NCBI GenBank assembly: GCA_030646295.1
Contig: JAUSND010000012.1
Coordinates: 63,723-127,722, forward strand
Source of the DNA: Moraxellaceae bacterium
GTDB taxonomy: Bacteria; Pseudomonadota; Gammaproteobacteria; Pseudomonadales; Moraxellaceae
Direction: 5' to 3'
Length of the DNA: 64,000 bases
Positions 63,663 to 64,000 of this stretch are shown here, piece after piece (position 1 is the first letter of the stretch; the number at the start of each line of letters is the position of its first letter). The notes below the pieces were generated by a model, which was not told where the DNA came from, made no database searches, and saw only the letters and a list, made by a program, of their open reading frames with translations. A program made the translations under genes and the position numbers.

Positions 63663-64000
63663 ATGAAGACGGGATGGCTTTTTCTGCGCTCACTGGTTTT
63701 TTACGCGGGCTACTCGCTCTCCATGATTGTGCAAAGCGTACTGGCCTCTGTCGTCGGCGTATTTTCACGTGACATGGCCTACCGTATTTGCGTTACCTGG
63801 TGTGGCTTCGGTGTCTGGTGGGCCAGAGTCAGCTGTGGCATCCGCTATGAAGTGACCGGCATCGAAAACATTCCTGCTGGTGCCTGCGTGGTGTTGTCCA
63901 AGCATGAGAGCGCATGGGAAACCCTGTACCTGCAATCCCTGCTGGTACCGGCAACCACCGTACTCAAGCGCGAGCTTCTCTCGATTCCGTTTTTTGGCTG
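63663..64000 (+). CDS. 1-acyl-sn-glycerol-3-phosphate acyltransferase (PlsC family), cut by window edge
   Basis: About 112 residues are visible from the ATG at 63663 (GAGGGAACGCA upstream). An N-terminal hydrophobic segment (SLSMIVQSVLASVVGVF) precedes YEVTGIENIPAGACVVLSKH and the acyltransferase motif HESAWE, an HX4E form of the usual HX4D, then LKRELLSIPFFGW. It would acylate lysophosphatidic acid in the membrane. Pseudomonads carry a PlsC homologue (LptA/PA0005) near glyS, as I recall. The C-terminal half lies beyond the window. Confidence 0.9.
   Translation, partial: MKTGWLFLRSLVFYAGYSLSMIVQSVLASVVGVFSRDMAYRICVTWCGFGVWWARVSCGIRYEVTGIENIPAGACVVLSKHESAWETLYLQSLLVPATTVLKRELLSIPFFG

Overview
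The window is a dense, GC-rich stretch of a Gram-negative gammaproteobacterial chromosome, carrying about 55 genes with short gaps. From memory, two blocks match the Pseudomonas aeruginosa gene order: dsbA, cytochrome c4, cytochrome c5, engB, polA, thrB, znuA, zur, znuC, znuB; and aroE, hemF, tsaC, dprA, LysM, def, fmt, rsmB ... trkA, followed further right by tag, glyQ, glyS and a PlsC acyltransferase. This points to Pseudomonadales (Pseudomonas/Moraxellaceae side). I cannot name the genus. I saw no tRNA or rRNA gene, CRISPR array, prophage, insertion sequence, dnaA or oriC. No gap without a gene exceeds 300 bases.

Layout. 1-4395 (minus): the N-terminal part of gpmI, then an operon of a VWA lipoprotein, an ECF sigma factor and a likely anti-sigma protein. 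4573-11070 (plus): the most distinctive locus, a TPR plus beta-barrel outer-membrane protein resembling Slam/type XI translocons, a 1005-residue exported FecR-domain protein with three repeated barrel-like units, and a TPR-GT41 (SPINDLY/OGT-type) glycosyltransferase, closed by a strong terminator. 11136-16095 (minus): GST, RmuC, an EEP-fold hydrolase, DsbA and two c-type cytochromes. 16317-23817: engB, polA, thrB and the zinc uptake genes with Zur. 23842-33218: a zinc ribbon protein, prlC, gamma carbonic anhydrase, a DUF481 barrel, aroE, hemF, tsaC, dprA and a LysM protein. 33424-43299: def-fmt-rsmB, a tandem pair of paralogous periplasmic proteins, an MscS channel and the Trk potassium system. 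43383-48006: a lipid or amino-acid catabolic pair (acyl-CoA dehydrogenase, HMG-CoA lyase) and small proteins. 48170-52946: ubiT, ubiV, ubiU, ubiD and ubiX. 52966-57359: a DesT-like regulator, a ferredoxin-reductase-like electron donor and two paralogous membrane desaturases. 57500-64000: a CigR-like protein, a Ca/Na antiporter, PspC, a YdcH-like protein, tag, glyQS and a truncated PlsC acyltransferase.

Two regulatory stories can be read directly in the DNA. In the ubiquinone cluster, three sites resembling Anr/FNR boxes lie upstream of ubiT, ubiUV and the divergent ubiD/ubiX pair, each about 41 bases from a predicted start of transcription. This suggests oxygen-controlled expression of O2-independent ubiquinone synthesis. 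In the desaturase locus, two 18-bp inverted repeats (one perfect), 40 bp centre to centre, overlap a likely promoter of the reductase-desaturase operon and are flanked by the TetR-type regulator gene.

The best candidate for an undescribed system is 4573-11070: a dedicated outer-membrane translocon, its large multi-barrel surface substrate and a cytoplasmic GT41 enzyme that could glycosylate that substrate before export. The substrate-translocon-enzyme relationship is inferred from gene order and sequence features. It has not been shown.
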